From the NCBI GenBank assembly GCA_030248295.1, contig JASANH010001426.1, forward strand, positions 248,001 through 312,000: 64,000 bases of DNA, read 5' to 3'. Under the pieces are notes generated by a model. That model saw nothing but the letters and a program-made list of their open reading frames with translations. It searched no databases and was not told the DNA's origin. The first letter of the stretch is position 1. Every line of letters starts with the position of its first letter. Made by a program: the position numbers and the translations under genes. Origin of the DNA: Mesodorylaimus sp. YZB2_4 (lineage: Eukaryota; Nematoda; Enoplea; Dorylaimida; Dorylaimidae). Of the stretch, positions 35,045-47,185 are shown one piece after another.

Positions 35045-38000
35045 ATGTTAGCCGTGTGGTTTTACTCTTTCGCCTTTTTGTGTTTAATTACTCCAACTCA
35101 TACTCACACCTTCCGTTATAACGTAGCTGGATATCAGCGCGCATCGGACTATTTATTGAAAGGATTAAACAAGAGCGCCAATCCCTGCGAAAACTTTTTC
35201 GATCACGCGTGCGGCAGTTACGACTGGGATCCGGACAAAAAACACGACGAAGTAATTGCAAGTAAAGAAACACGCTATTACAATTTGGCAGCTGCATTGA
35301 TCGAAAATATTTCTCTGACATCTGCCGATCTGCCAGCTTACAAGAAGAACCTGAAGATTTACTACGGCCAGTGCATGAACGCCAGGAAAAGCGACTGGCT
35401 TTCGTACGCCTACGATGCTGCTGTGAATTGGATCGGGGAACTGCCGGGGCTGGGAAACTTTTCTGCTGACCAGGCACCTAATCCAGCTGAAACCTGGAAG
35501 CTATTCGGCTCCCTAGAACGCAATTTTGGCTTGAATTTATTCATTTACCAGATTGCTTCGGAGGGTCCGTACTTGGTAATTGTAGCATCTTCAACAGCTT
35601 TCAAAACGTGCGAAAAGACTTTGAATGAATACACTGAATTGGTAAGAAGCTTGTCGAAAAATTTAAAGTCAAAGGCAACAGCTTCAACTGAACAAATGTT
35701 CGAGCAATACAAGCAAATACAACAACTATGCGCTGACTTCCGTAATATCACCACTACAAATAATCCATCTTATGCAGAAGTAGTTCTTTTCGACCAAAAT
35801 ATTTCCTCGACTTATCGCAATTTGAATTTTGAAGCAATGATGGAAGGTTTGATTCCAGGCGTTGATCAAAACAAGTTTTTGTCCAAAGTAAAAGTTTTCA
35901 TGTATCAAGATGACCTCAAGCATTTCGATGAATTGGGTAAAGTGATTCAGCGTCACAACTTGAGCACTATCCGTTCGTTAGCAATACTTACATTTTTGAA
36001 CTACAACATGAATGTGTCGGTTGACGAGCCATCAAAGGTGACCTGCGTAAAGAAAGTGGTAAGGGGTCATCTAATTTTGTTCCTATTTGCTTGCGCCCTG
36101 CATTCAGCACTTGAAGAAAATGCGGCCAGAGCGACAGGGAATTTACAAAAGGCACATAATTCAGAAGACTGCCTGGTTTGTGCCGTATTTTTTAATTTTC
36201 AGTCATGTCCGCAATTGTTTAAAAAATCAGTGGGCACTATTGCTTCCACTCGCCGGCCCCCGCCGGCCCGGCCGGCTCTGGCCGGGCCTCGGAAAAGTTC
36301 GTGACCCGATCCGGGGTCGCCGAGACTGTCTCCTCAATTGGCTTCCATGTCCCCACTCGGAGCATCTCTAAAGTACCCGATGAGGTCCAGCGAGGGTCTA
36401 TGGCTCACAAACCGACCTCCATCACCGGAGATCAAACCCAGGGCGAGTCCAGTCACTCGCCTGACCAATATGGAGAGACAAATGCCGAACCGCGCTGCGC
36501 TAACGCGGCTGCTGTCCATTACAAACAGTGTCTGGTCAATCAACATTATTATAACCAAAAATATCATGGATAGGTATCCCAAAACTGGCGGACCTGTGAT
36601 CATCTGACCGTAATGAAGCTCTAGCAAAAGAGTTCGAAAGGGAGGGAAACGCTGCAACACCTAGTGTAAAAACGACATCGTTTTACCTTTGACCCCCCCC
36701 CCCCCCCATGTCGTTCTTTCTCGTTTTGGTGCTGACCCACCCTCCCCCCTGGCGTACGGCGTTTTTGAACGGCCCTTACTTGTGGCCTTGTAGATGTTTT
36801 TAAAGTGGTCCAACTCCGAGGAACACAGCAGGAAGATCAGACTATCTCATAGGTCTGATCAGCACATCTTCTAAAGCACTAATCGCCTACCCTTTCGAAT
36901 ATATGCCACATATATCATATGAGCAAGAAAAAACGCTCGTGTAGGCGACAAGATCTGTGCTGAATAGATGGAGGAAAAAAGATTTCAAAAGAGACGCTAG
37001 ATGTGCTAGCTATGACTAGACTCAAAAAAGTTTTAAGCCAAGATGGAACAGCTAATATGTACAATTTAAAAGGGTCAAGTAATATGAGTACACATATAAG
37101 CGGCGATGGAAAAGGAAAAGGTTGGTAACACATTCGATATAATTCAAAACGAAAAACAAAAACACACTGCGCAATTTCACATACTCCCTCATTCAAGAAA
37201 ACGAGTCCCCAAAGTCCTAATTGAGAAAAAAAGAAAACGAGTATCTAAAAAGCAAAGGTTTCACAAGAATAAAATATAACACATTTCTGATTCAAAGGCA
37301 AAAAATTATGCTCCTGCAGTCGCCAGAATTTTCATGGATCACTTTGGTCGGAACGCGGAACAAATGGATGGATATCTCTTGCAGTTATTGAGAAACATTT
37401 TCTCTGCATTCCGCTTTCTGTTAAACACGGTCGATTGGTTGGATGGGGAGGACAGGGAAAGGGTGCAACAAAAGATCGATGAGATGAGGATTTACACGGG
37501 ATATCCTCTCTGGCTGGACAATGATACTGAAATAAACAAGCGCACCCCGAATACTCAGCACGACATAAACCCATACGAAAACGACATTTTAATTGGGCAG
37601 AAGCTTTTCGATCGCATGATACAAAGTTTAATGGATGGAACCTACGTCAATCACCCAACTCCAGGAGAACAAGCGTATCCATCAATTGATGTGAATGCCG
37701 ATTACCAAGAATTTTCCCGAAAACTTAACCGTGGTCCACGAATTTACATTCACCCGGGTAAGTACAGTAGTCACACAGTTAGCAGCTGCACGAGACATAC
37801 CATTTCGTAACATACTTCCAAACTAATACTTTTCTGTCGGCGTTGTTTTACAGCGATAACTTTCCCGCCCCTGTTTGACATCGATTATCCATTGGCTGTG
37901 CAGTACGGAGGACTCGGTGAGTTATTCAAGAGAACTTTCTGTTTTGAAATTCTTAATTGCTCGTGTAGGTTTCGTTCTTGCCCACGAACTGATGCATGCC

Positions 38001-38519
38001 TTTGATTCAAACGTCATAAAATCACCAGCGAAGGACGGACGACCCCTGATAAAAAAGGCGGCAATGGATTCCTACTCCAAGGGACTAGAATGTTTGGAGA
38101 AACAGTTCAGCCATTTTTGCACCAAGGATCGCAAGTTGTGCGTGCAAGGGGAGAAGACAGTGTCCGAAAACGTGGCCGATGCGGCTGGTTTTAAAATCGC
38201 CTACCTGGCCTACAAGTTCGCGACTCTGTTGCACGGCCAGGATCCACCGTTGCCGAACATGCACAACTACACTGGCGACCAGCTATTCTTTCTCGCCCAG
38301 GCACGATTTTGGTGCGAGTGTGGATATTCGGAGGAAAAGTACGAAGATGTTCATTCCCCAAACACAGCCCGGGTTGAAGTAGGTCTGCGCAATGTCCGTC
38401 CATTCGGGACAGCATTCAAGTGCATACAAGGCTCGAAGTACGTCCCTCATGTGACATGCAGTTTGTGGGGAGAAATCGCTGAGCCAAACCCGCATCGTTT
38501 TGATAAAGTGAAAAAGTGA
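35045..38519 (+). CDS. M13 (neprilysin-like) zinc metallopeptidase copy B, complete
   Basis: Four exons: 35045-36058, 37298-37757, 37854-37916 and 37969-38519, giving 695 residues with all phases consistent; neprilysins are about 700-770. It begins with a secretory signal (MLAVWFYSFAFLCLITP), so it is probably a secreted peptidase without the usual membrane anchor. The N-terminal domain carries NPCENFFDHACGSYDW. Exon 4 has the zinc motif HELMHAFDS, SENVADAAG with the third ligand, HSPNTARV and the closing C...W. Expected role is cleavage of extracellular peptides. Intron 1 is 1.24 kb and holds a GC-rich patch (36250-36300) and a C-run (36692-36706). It is the only complete M13 copy in the window. 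The stop is followed by flank resembling that of copy L. Confidence 0.9.
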
Positions 38520-38904
38520 TTGAAAGTCAAAAGAACTAATGAGATAACAGAATTCCATTTTACTGACTTGAAATGATTGGGAAAGGATGATTGGCGATAG
38601 TCAGTAAAATAACAGTCAGCATGTGTTTTTTCACGCAGCAGAAAATTAAAAATCGACTTTAAACGTCCTTGAATCTGCGCTAGAAATATAAGAATGTTAT
38701 TTTAGTCTTTTATGAGTGAAAATGCGGAAAACTTGCATCGTCGTAAGGAACATTGTTCAGATTGTCTTGATCAGCGATCTCCGCGGATATCGATCGTTCG
38801 TTCAAGTTGGGCATGATCGATGGTCAGCCTCAACTCTGCTGTTTCGTATTGCTGCAAAGTCTTCTTTGCCTAGACTGTCATGTAATGCAGTGCGAAGTCT
38901 GCAA
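38520..38904. other. 3' flank of M13 copy B
   Basis: No gene seen. The first 150 bases resemble the flank of copy L (853-1000). No clear AATAAA lies close to the stop. Confidence 0.4.
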
Positions 38905-38952
38905 TGCCTCAGCTAGTCTGAAGTGGAAAACTACTTCAGACTAGCTCAGGCA
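38905..38952. repeat. 20-bp near-perfect hairpin
   Basis: TGCCTCAGCTAGTCTGAAGT pairs with ACTTCAGACTAGCTCAGGCA across an 8-base loop, with one mismatch. A GCAATG/GTAATGCAG context lies just upstream. It could be a small foldback element or a structured RNA; no wider family was found in the window. Confidence 0.6.
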
Positions 38953-39795
38953 ACCAGGTCCAACATCGTGTGAAGACATTGTACTCAACCCGACCCGAGA
39001 ACTCGAATCCAAAACTAAAGCTGACCCGACTTTTTTCTCACTCCTTTTCTTTCAGTTTTTGACCAAGATATTCATTTCTCGTGCTGAAGATATATCTTCT
39101 GTATTCCCACATTAATTTCATCTAAATTACGTGCAAAACAGTGAAATTTGAGCAGTTTGAGAAGCCACTCCACATCGAGAAATTTTGATCCATCTGTGCG
39201 CCATAAAAATCGGGTTTTCGGAGATCCAAAATCGGAACCCGACTCGACTTTTCGGGTCGGGTTTTCGGGTTCAGGTAAGGGTCGGGTACCCTGATGTCGG
39301 ACCTGGTGAGGCAGAGGCAGAGGCTAAGGAAGCTCTATCACGCTTTACATATTCGAATATGTTATGTTGAACAAAGCACGAGAGTCAACGTCGATAAACA
39401 CTGTATGTACAATAGAAGTCAAGCTGCAAATTAGTAATTGTCTATGCAGCGAGAACCAATTCGCTTGTACAGTCCTTTTGTTGAAAGAAACACTACAAAA
39501 TTGCCTTCACCCTAAATTTATTGCCCCTTTTTATATTTTACTCTAAACTCATGCAGTGTTGTTTCTTTATACCACGCAACGCAACAATGGATACACGAGC
39601 CTTTCCCTCGCGCTAGAAGCACACAGGCAGCGGAACAGTGGCTGCAACGCTGCCAGGTGCAGGTCAAATGCCCTAAGTCTGGGGCAATTTTAATCTGTCA
39701 GGGCAGGTCTTAGGGCAGTGATATTTCTAGGGCATTCTAAGATTTTTAGGGCATCTTTAGATATTTGCACTGTGTCTTATTGTTAGCTCTATCGT

Positions 39796-39966
39796 GGTCG
39801 GCCTCGTGGCCTGGTGGGTTAGGCGTCTGCCATTTCACGCCAGGTGCGCAGTTACGGGCGAGTGTTCGACTCGCGGGCCAGTAAATCATTTTGTGTGAAA
39901 TGTGTCCCTTCACCCTCGAGTGCGCATAAGCGTTTGGTGATGTGGTAAAACATGAACATGAACATG
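39796..39966 (+). mobile_element. tRNA-derived SINE, best-preserved copy
   Basis: The head GGCCTCGTGGCCTGGTGGGT resembles a tRNA 5' half with an A box (TGGCCTGGTGGG). GTGTTCGACTCGC follows about 50 bases later as B box. The non-tRNA body then reads CCCTTCACCCTCGAGTGCGC and on to ATAAGCGTTTGGTGATGTGG, with an ACATGA repeat tail. Shared head, body and short tail repeats with four other loci define a SINE family. Confidence 0.75.
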
Positions 39967-40621
39967 AGCTCTCTCGACAACGCCTTTGCTCCAAAGGGTG
40001 TTTTCGATGATGATAAGCTGGGTTGATATCTCGTCGAAGCATTAGAAGTTTTTGGCAGCATTGGACCATATCAGTATTCAAAGACGCCATCATGGCTTGC
40101 TTAGAATATTGTTAGGTGTCTGGGAAGCAGTTTTTTCAAAGGGCCTTCTTTGCCTTTTTTTCAGGAAGTTGGGTTTTGGGGCAATCTGAACCTGCATCTT
40201 GGGCATTTTTGCCTCGCAGACCTGGTAACACCTAGCTCGTTGGAGTCATACCCCAGCCTAGTGGGTGTGCATGCGCGAGAACGTACAGAGCATTTTGATC
40301 ACAATTCATATAATTATTCAGCTCAAAATGTGGCTCGCTTTCATTTTCTTTGATGGCTACTTGCTATGCAGCATGCTTTGTGGAGGTGAATATCACAGAT
40401 AATGGTCTAAGTTGGGCTAAATTGCACTGGAGAAACCAGTGCTCTCGAATCGGAAAATCTAACCGAACTGGAAGGTTTAGAGTCAAAACTGAAAAAACCG
40501 ATTAGTTAGAATCGTAACCAAAACTGAACCGAAACATATAGAGTTGATCTAGGCGTGATGCATGAAGGCTCTCTCGTTTTGGTCAAGAGGGTGTAAGAGC
40601 GCTACAAAAAGTAACCCAGAA

Positions 40622-40680
40622 TATATATACGAGGTGAGTTCAAAAAGTTCGTAGTTTAAACTCCCTCCGTATAGAAAGAG
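40622..40680 (+). mobile_element. Possible mariner-type transposon end
   Basis: TACGAGGTGAGTTCAAAAAGTTC resembles mariner terminal repeats (ACGAGG...TTCAAAAAGT). No transposase frame and no partner end were found, so this is at most a remnant. Confidence 0.25.
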
Positions 40681-42570
40681 TAGAAAGATAGCTCAACTCG
40701 CCCGACGACACCTGAACCTGTCAAACAATACTGTACTGAAAAAGCGTTTCAATATTGACTGGTTAGACAAGGCTTCAGGCTCGCTAGGCTATGGGTTCGA
40801 AAAAATGTTTCAGGAGCGCATATATGTACTGCATATGTGAACTTTATTCAAGGCAAATGTGCTGCAGTGAAGTTTTGTACTGACAGGAAAACTAACTTTT
40901 AGCGCGTGCAATGCAGATGCTACTCCAGGGAATAAGACAAGCTGACCAGGAAAAGGAGCTACGAAAGAATTTTCGGCGAAACTTTGTAATTCAAAAGCGG
41001 ACTAAAAATATTTAAGCTCTCATGACCCGGAGGGAATCAGACATAGGGCAAGGGCGTGTGTTTCAATGATTTTAAGCTTCGCTTTATGTAAAATGACTGC
41101 CATTAATCCTGAAGTACTGGATTTTTATTGAATGTAACGCATATTCAGCTAAACGCCAACAAATGAAAGTTTTCGGGAGTGGTAATCAAATTTTGCAAAT
41201 ATAATTGATATCCTGATGGCTGGCATGCATTACGCCAATAACTGTTTGAGTTTACGAGCATTGCAAAATTGATTGTGGGAAAAGAAATACAAATAGCTTG
41301 ATTAAGTTGGGCGAGGGAGAGAGGCTGACCTAGCTGACCCTGCTGACTCAACTACACAACGCTCGATTACCGCTTACAAATCGTGCGCAAGCTATACGGG
41401 ACAAAACTCGGCGATAGAAGCTACAAGGTAATTTTTTCAAATGGGCAGAATCATCAACCCAACGGGTCAATGTTTCCAGCCAGAAGAGATCGATTACTTT
41501 ATCCCACTCGCCATGTCCTACCAGGCATGAGGGTTACAATTGGCTTTGCTGCCTCTATGCAGCAGTCACCACGCCTCACTAGACGGGGCGTGGTTTGGCG
41601 AAGGGTACCCAATCAGAGGAGCATTGTAGATAGCATGGTATGCATGCGGGCTTCAGACAACAAACACCCACTGTTTGTGCACTCTGTGCACTCTGATCAA
41701 GTCCTGGGGGGATATCTTGATTTCCACAATATCCCTTTTGTCGTAGAGGGCGTTAAAAATAGTTCATTTGCATACTGACGTCGAAATTGTAAATTGTATA
41801 GCCTCCTATTATCTGAGCGTAATGACAGGCAAACACGCTGGAAGAAGATGAATGAGTTTGTAGCATCTTCAATCAAGTCTCTTAAGTTCGTACTTAGATG
41901 CAATCAAGAATTTGCGCAGAGCACAAACGAAAATGTATGCTTGCTCGAAAATGTTTTATTTCGATAAGAATCTATAGTTTTTTAACGTCAAAAATCCAAA
42001 AAAGACCCTGAGACATGAACATCACCCAAACAAAACGCTTTCTGATGGACAGGGGATTGGTTTCTTGGCTGGGTGGGGTAGATTGGTAGTTGGAAACTGG
42101 GAAAACGGATACGAAAACGGATAAATCTAAATCTGAATGAATGGAAACCGATGCATTTGCAGTAGTCAATATTCAGTGTTACGCTTTCTCTCCACTTCTG
42201 TCCTGTCTTATTATTCCGCTCTGCCAAACTGGACTACTTTCAGGGACGTCCCCCCTGCCTTATCTTACCCATACTCTAAATTCCAGCAGCTTTTCTTTAT
42301 TGACCATTTATCGCACCTGACGCCTCCTTTTATCACCTACCTCTTCCATCATAGCAGCCTGGCGCGCCTTATTCGCACTCCCTACACATTCTCCAGCTGA
42401 CAATAAGCCGCACATTGGTTTTTCCATCCGCATTTGATAAGAGTTCAGCCAAACATGCGAGCAAATATTGCTGCGTCCACCATCAGCCAACTTCCAGTCG
42501 ACGCACGAGGCCACTAGACATTTGTTTGGTTTTCGTCTTGCCTGGTTGCAGAAACAAGTTTAAATCCACA

Positions 42571-45500
42571 ATGTTGAGTGTACCTACGGAAGGCCGAAAA
42601 CGAAATATACATCCTCAAGAAACCACCAGTAAGTCATTTCTGTCCATTTTCCAGGCTGTAATTAGCTGCACAAAACACAGATTATGTTTGAATATACAAA
42701 CAGGCTTACGTATATTTTACCATTTTTCAGATTTTCTGTCCGTTCCTGCCATCGAAGTGAACGATTATGATTGCACAGCACGCGATCGCATTGACACAAT
42801 CGAAGCAGCACCCAGCGAATATGATACTAAACCAAAGTCCACCAGTCAAGCACCCCAGCTCGATCAGCTGGGAATTCCAGCCAGAAGTGCTCGGAGTGCC
42901 AGTGTCCATTTGGACGAGCCAAAACACAATCAACTATCGAAACAATTGTCAAATTTTGAGACTCAAAGACGTAAATCTAAAAAAATTCATTCAATGACAA
43001 CTTGAATTTGTTTTTTGCAGACCCGTCTATCCAATCTGGTGGTGATGGAGAATGGGCGCAGGCTGCGCAAAACTTGAATAATGCTTTATATGTGGCTGGT
43101 CCAGCGCGAAGAAAAAATTCACTAAGAATATTATTGAAGGAAGTGGAGAAAAATGAAAAAGTTACTGCGAAGGGTAAGAACAGCTTTTTTTGGGGGTTAT
43201 AAAGCGATTGGAGTTTTTCAACCACACAGTGCGGCTTCAGGTCATGAAAACCGATCGTGGAGGAGATTTTTCAGGCTCTATTAATTGTATTGTATTTATT
43301 TGTATCCGTCTGGAATCGGCCCAAAGTTTGACCTTGAATCCGTGTACGACCAAAAATACTGAGTAGACTTTGAGTGCGCTTCAGCTTTTGTCTAATGCTT
43401 AAAACATGATAAAGTAGGTACTCTACAGTAGTTTGGTAACACGCTAGGCGAACTACAGTATATTCATGTATCGTATTGTGATTTTGCTCAAGGAAAACAA
43501 AGTCCTCAAAAGACGTTGTCAGTGAAAAACACAGATATGATATCCATTCAAAGCCTTTGTATATTTCAGAACTTATCAACAAATTACGTGCGAGTCCTGC
43601 AACAACAGGAAACCCAAGAAGGTCATCTTTGGCCGACTGGTCACCATTGAACGCATTCAGGAAAATCAGCCACAGAGCGGCTGAGCCACTGAGAACGGTC
43701 GAAGAAGAATCATCCAGCAAGAAGCATAGGGAATCCGAAAGTGAAACCACGCCAGTCGCCACGACCACCAAAAGCACTGTAGACTCACAACCTAGCATTG
43801 CAGTTCCTACAAGCCTTCTGCGCGCTAGTGCTGCGACGATTCCAAACAAATTTTACTGTGAAGCACCAGTAATCAGAAAAGTTCACCGTGACGATGAACT
43901 TCATCACGATGAAATGTTTGCAGCTGTCTCCGAACAAAAGGAGAAAGTAGATGAAGACCTGGATAGTGACTCACTCCATGAAATATCGCACGATGTAGAT
44001 CAAGAAGGGGTCGAAGACGAAGTGTTTGATAAGGATGAAGAAGCAATCACACAACTTTTGACCAATATGGCTGAAAAAATGGGAAGTGGAACAGCCGATT
44101 TGGATAATTTGATACAAGTTCTGCAAAAGCAAAAAGTAAGCTGCTTTTCCTTTGTCTCAAGAACATTCTAGCTTCAAGATGGGAAAAGGTAGATCCGATG
44201 CATCAAATAAGCGTCCGTTGCAACGTTTTAGGGTTTTTTTTTACATTGATGTTAAAAAACCGTGAAATGTTGGGGTCATTTGCCCAAAAGTGTCGCATCG
44301 AATCGAACTAGAACTACTTCACTGCACCTTGGCCTTTAATGCAGATCAGCCCACGCTTGTGAGTCCTAACTTCCTGAGTGAGTCTTCTCCTTATGTTAGT
44401 GATTTTCACGTGCTTGATAATGTACAGCCGTCAAACTCTCAAAGTTTGAAACCTATCTTTTTTGTAATCCTAGCCTTGCCTCCTGACTTCATCGATCATT
44501 CTGTGAGATAGACAGCTAACAGGAAAAGCTGTTATTTTTGCGTGTGCTGCTCAGTGTCAGTTTGCTACCCAAGAGCAAGGTACTGCGGTGCATACAAGGG
44601 GAGTTCACTGTCTGTAATTCAGGTCCAACATCGCCATGCACTTCTACCATTCGACCATATATTTCTCTCATCTTCTAGTCTTCTTGATTACAGATCAATG
44701 CTCGAAATTAGTAGAGTTCATGATTTATTAGACCCGCTATAGTCTCACACCGATGGCTATATTTCAAGAACGCTTGACGAAACCTGTGTCATCTTTTTTG
44801 CGGGGTTTGTTGCAGGATATGTGGCAGGGTGTAGCAAGGTACTGAGGCCACGAAGTTTTGACGTGTCTAAAAATCTTTTTTTGCTTCTCGAGAAAGCATA
44901 CGTTCTCAGCGTTGATGGAACCAGTTTTTTAGGTTCAAGATAGCTTCAATTCCATCATCGATTATGCCCTGGAAAAATTGCAAGACCAATGGGAGACAAT
45001 TTTAGATATCCTGGTTCCAATGGAGAAAATACAAACGATGCTTTTTGTATGTCTTATACAAACAATAAGTTTCAACCAAGCACTCAAAGCTATCCCACCA
45101 ATAACCTGTTATATATCATTTTGGGTTATGATATACACGACTTTGAACTTATTTCATACCAAATATTGGGAGAAGGAGGCAGAAAAATGGCGTAGATTAC
45201 TGTCTATATTTTTGACGACTGAGCAAAACTTGGATGAGGAAGCTCAAGGAGGTGTCGAATCCATCTCACGTAACACTTCCCAAGGGTCGTTAGCTCATTT
45301 GGCTAAACCTGATCGACGACTGGAATCGCGACGTCACTTTGATTTGTACTTGAAATTTTTTCTGGCCCTTCTAACCTTTATATTTTCAACGTCGATGGCT
45401 GGTGGACACGTTCCAAATGCTTTGTCCCTTAGCGCCTTGAGTTTAGTTTTCTCTTCATTGTCTTGTTTTATTCTACACCAACAAAGCAAACGGCTGTCTC

Positions 45501-47185
45501 TTCTTTGCGTTTTCTTCACATTATTAAGTTTATTGCCAAATTTATTCCTTAAATATAACAAAGAAAATTATGTGATTCCAGCCATTTTTGAAAGAAATAT
45601 TCTTGAATATGTAACCTCGAATGTACGACTGGCACTGAACGTATCAGGACTGGCGACATTGAGTAGTTTCATTATACATTTCTTATTCCTCTATCGATGT
45701 TATATCGAACGCATTTGGCAAGCGAGCGAATTAATTTTGCCGCATTTGGTCTGTGTCACGTGGTGGAAAACAAGTGTGGATTTGTTGTTAATTGGACAAG
45801 AAACTATTGAATGGCAAGATGTTGCTTTGACAGTTGGAATGCTCTGGTGAGTTACTATAACTATTCCCCTCCAAGACCTCGTTTTTCAGACATAAAAAGA
45901 CTTGCCGCTCTGCTCTGTGCTGCACATGCCTTCGCTGGTGCATGTAATTATTATATATTTATATATTTATTAATTACATTATTATATTAATATTATTATA
46001 TATACTCGTATGTACAGTATATATGCAATCATATATACATACTCACCATAAACACCTTCAAAACCTTCGCAAAGTTAACAGTGTGCGTTTTATGCACAGT
46101 TATATGCTGTCTATATAAGTTGTGCGAATCTGCATGTATATGCGCTAAAATACTTGTGCACAGTGGGTTTTCCTTTCAGGTTAATGTTTTATCCAACCGG
46201 AGCAGCATTTGGTCTTCTTATCTTACTGGTTTTTAAACAATTCAAGTACTCCATCAATTTTATTTCGCTCATGAAAACAGGTTTTACATTATGCGTTTTA
46301 TTCCTACCATTCTTTTATGACAAAATCCGGCGATACTTGTCCGAGCATTCCTGGTTCCCTAAAATCTTATCATCTGGGCAAAATGGATCACCGAAGGCAA
46401 AATCTTTTATTTTGTACGCGATTTTGGTCTTTGGTTCCATCGTCTTAGTATATAATCAAGGATCTTTTCATGCTAGTCGAGAAAAATTGAATTTGTCCTG
46501 GCCAATATTTCAAAATCGATGCGGTGAATCAAGATTAAGAAATCTAAAGACAAATTCTGATGAATTCTTTAGAACTCAAGTAGAGTGCAATGAATTAAGA
46601 GGAGCTATTGTCCAATGGGAAGGCTCAATTGGAACTGTCGAGATTAGTGGAATCGAGAATTTTTATTCAACCTTATTTTCTTACTTGCCATATGGCTTAT
46701 CTCAAAGGCTAAGATGTTTTTATGGAGAAGAGGTATCAGGCGATGAGAATTCGAATTTGTCTGTTCCATTAAGACCATGTTCTCTGGCATCGAGTAATGT
46801 ATACACGTTCAAAATTAAGGTGAAGCCATTGCCAGATTCCAAACTTGCAAATTCTGAATTTTGCGACCGCAACGAAAGCAGTGATTGCTTGAGCGATGAT
46901 ATCAGTATCAGGCTGATAGCCTCTCACGGATTCAAGGAACTGGTCACTGAGCTAAAGAATGGGGACTCGATAACATTCGCAGCATCTTTCGATGACACTG
47001 TCGGCTTACAATATCCAACCAAGATGATATTAAGAAGACTAAATTGTATCAGCTGTCAACAGCAGCTGCAGAGATTCAAAAGAATGAAAGACAGTACACG
47101 AGATGCTGGAATTTGGGAAAAGTTTTATCACGCTTTTTGCTCAATTTTTAATTTTGTATTTTCTCCTTTGATCACCATTCAGTAA
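42571..47185 (+). CDS. wfs1: Wolframin homologue (ER membrane protein)
   Basis: Six exons fit with consistent phases: 42571-42628, 42731-42970, 43021-43173, 43570-44135, 44933-45846 and 46180-47185, giving 978 residues (human wolframin 890). The N-terminal third is hydrophilic with acidic and Ser-rich stretches. Exons 5 and 6 carry about nine to eleven hydrophobic segments, with LVCVTWWKTSVDLLL matching the conserved LVCFMW..SV..LL region. The lumenal C-terminal domain has WPIFQNRCGE, C..LRGAIVQWEGSIGTVEI, LRCFYGE and LKNGDSITFAASF, all in family order, and ends FYHAFCSIFNFVFSPL. Wolframin acts in ER calcium and stress homeostasis. Intron 4 (44136-44932) holds a MITE relative; intron 5 holds an AT microsatellite (45940-46020). 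The first exon is the least certain. Confidence 0.85.
44190..44310. repeat. MITE relative inside wolframin intron 4
   Basis: The left part (GATGCATCAAATAAGCGTCC) and right part (TGTCGCATCGAATCGAACTA) match the ends of the perfect hairpin at 60706-60834. The interior differs. It is a diverged copy of the same foldback family. Confidence 0.6.

Larger units (their letters stand above)
38960..42570. other. Intergenic between M13 copy B and wolframin gene
   Basis: No gene supported. 38990-39290 is a degenerate tract of CCCGAC/CGGGTC motifs. A SINE lies at 39796-39966. 40440-40545 is a degenerate CCGAAC/AACCGA tract. An open frame at 41383-41778 has no motif I recognise. Confidence 0.4.

Noticed and set aside
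39796-39870. Functional nuclear tRNA gene
   Set aside because: A- and B-box-like sequences are present but no cloverleaf can be paired. The same head is followed by a shared body and tail at several loci, so it is a SINE.
41383-41778. 131-codon plus-strand frame
   Set aside because: No recognisable domain and no transcript-type context; recorded only as an unassigned open frame.
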